Shown one piece after another: positions 63,754 through 64,000 of a DNA stretch of 64,000 bases (position 1 is the first letter of the stretch; each line of letters begins with the position of its first letter). Source of the DNA: Lachnospiraceae bacterium (GTDB taxonomy: Bacteria > Bacillota > Clostridia > Lachnospirales > Lachnospiraceae); the NCBI GenBank assembly GCA_015058015.1, contig SVDM01000007.1, positions 39,252 through 103,251 of the forward strand, in the 5' to 3' direction. A program made the position numbers and the translations under genes. The notes beneath the pieces were generated by a model, which was given only the letters and a program-made list of their open reading frames with translations, was not told the DNA's origin and made no database searches.

Positions 63754-63784
63754 GACAGAGTTTTAAAAGCTCTGTCTCTATTTT
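63754..63784 (+). terminator. Third hairpin, terminator-like, before the arsR promoter
   Basis: GACAGAG/CTCTGTC around a T4A4 centre, followed by TCTATTTTG on the plus strand. It insulates the arsR promoter from upstream reading. The rest of the 328-base gap 63533-63860 shows only this set of hairpins and the arsR promoter. Confidence 0.6.
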
Positions 63785-63795
63785 GAAATAATACA

Positions 63796-63824
63796 TTGAC
63801 AAATATCTATGTATATGCTATCAT
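63796..63824 (+). promoter_or_regulatory. arsR promoter
   Basis: TTGACA (63796-63801), 17 bases, TATCAT (63819-63824). GAGG lies 8 bases before the start codon at 63861. Confidence 0.85.
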
Positions 63825-63834
63825 CTATACATAG
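63807..63834. promoter_or_regulatory. ArsR-type operator
   Basis: CTATGTATA (63807-63815) and TATACATAG (63826-63834) form a perfect 9-bp inverted repeat with a 10-base centre that covers the -10 box. A direct repeat GACAAATATC(T/G)ATGT lies at 63798-63812 and 63834-63848. Both are placed to let a dimeric repressor block transcription. Confidence 0.65.
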
Positions 63835-63860
63835 ACAAATATCGATGTGAGGCGCGCGCT

Positions 63861-64000
63861 ATGGATAGAATAGATGAAGTATTAATTTGCAAGGCTCTTG
63901 GCGATCCAAACAGAATGGAGATAGTTAAGATGCTTTCTGATCAGGAGAAGTGCGGATGCAAGCTTCTTGAAAAGTTCGATATTACACAGCCGACTCTTTC
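63861..64000 (+). CDS. ArsR family metalloregulator, partial (C-terminus outside window)
   Basis: MDRIDEVLICKALGDPNRME begins the winged helix domain. The pair Cys-Gly-Cys in EKCGCKLLEKFDITQPTL matches the ELCxCDL metal site of ArsR and SmtB-type repressors, followed by the recognition helix. It would sense As(III) or another soft metal; the genes it controls lie past the right edge. Confidence 0.9.
   Translation, partial: MDRIDEVLICKALGDPNRMEIVKMLSDQEKCGCKLLEKFDITQPTL

Overview
The window reads as a chromosomal segment of a low-to-mid GC Gram-positive clostridium, most likely a member of the Lachnospiraceae. The evidence is the S10-spc-alpha ribosomal cluster order with rpsZ (zinc-type S14), a small KOW RNA-binding protein between map and infA, an enlarged L17, a type III glutamine synthetase, an HPr-like protein with Glu in place of the phospho-His, HprK, WhiA and RapZ, and strong AAGGAGG-type ribosome binding sites. 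Most genes lie on the minus strand, as expected for a leading-strand replichore copied from high to low coordinates. I cannot name the genus from sequence alone.

Layout from low to high coordinates. 1-5,300: partial uridine phosphorylase, truA, the energizing module of an ECF vitamin transporter (ecfT, ecfA2, ecfA1) and malQ, transcribed leftwards from a promoter at 5148-5176. 5,250-21,850: the complete S10-spc-alpha operon (rpsJ to rplQ, with secY, adk, map, infA and rpoA), read leftwards from a consensus promoter at 21792-21820 through a roughly 235-nt structured leader. It is punctuated by four hairpin-bearing spacers and an internal promoter before rpmJ. 21,850-28,970: a DJ-1/PfpI protein divergent from a CYTH protein, a kinase-like protein, and a livJHMGF branched-chain amino acid ABC transporter whose promoter carries an inverted repeat over the -35 box. 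28,970-34,570: a coiled-coil protein, CtpA-type protease, FtsX, FtsE, a PucR/CdaR-type regulator with a possible upstream micro-ORF, and a degenerate WecG/TagA-like protein.

34,565-35,252 is the only large gene-free stretch. It holds two candidate promoters, a 10-bp palindrome, a 102-nt inverted repeat and three tandem DnaA-box-like nonamers. 35,250-40,230: an SH3-NlpC/P60 hydrolase, trxB, cvfB, an acyl-ACP thioesterase placed just behind a tRNA-Gln and its terminator, a YigZ protein and a DUF6514-like protein. 40,230-44,320: four 10-bp-phased Spo0A-box-like sites in front of a plus-strand pair, a class A penicillin-binding protein and an unrecognised protein with a receiver-like domain that lacks the phospho-acceptor Asp. 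44,320-59,470: a long leftward run comprising a glutamine-type ABC importer, ftsH, uvrC, hprK, a ROK glucokinase, an M18 aminopeptidase, murB, rapZ, whiA, a Crh-like HPr and glnN, linking cell wall, carbon control and nitrogen assimilation. 59,470-64,000: pgeF, a fused double esterase, an Rpn-type nuclease, a YqeY protein and the start of an ArsR regulator with a palindromic operator over its own promoter.

No CRISPR array, insertion sequence, rRNA or prophage was seen. The best candidates for undescribed biology are the pseudo-receiver protein beside the PBP under putative Spo0A sites, the noncoding interval at 34.6-35.2 kb, the tRNA-Gln/thioesterase arrangement and the tandem esterase.
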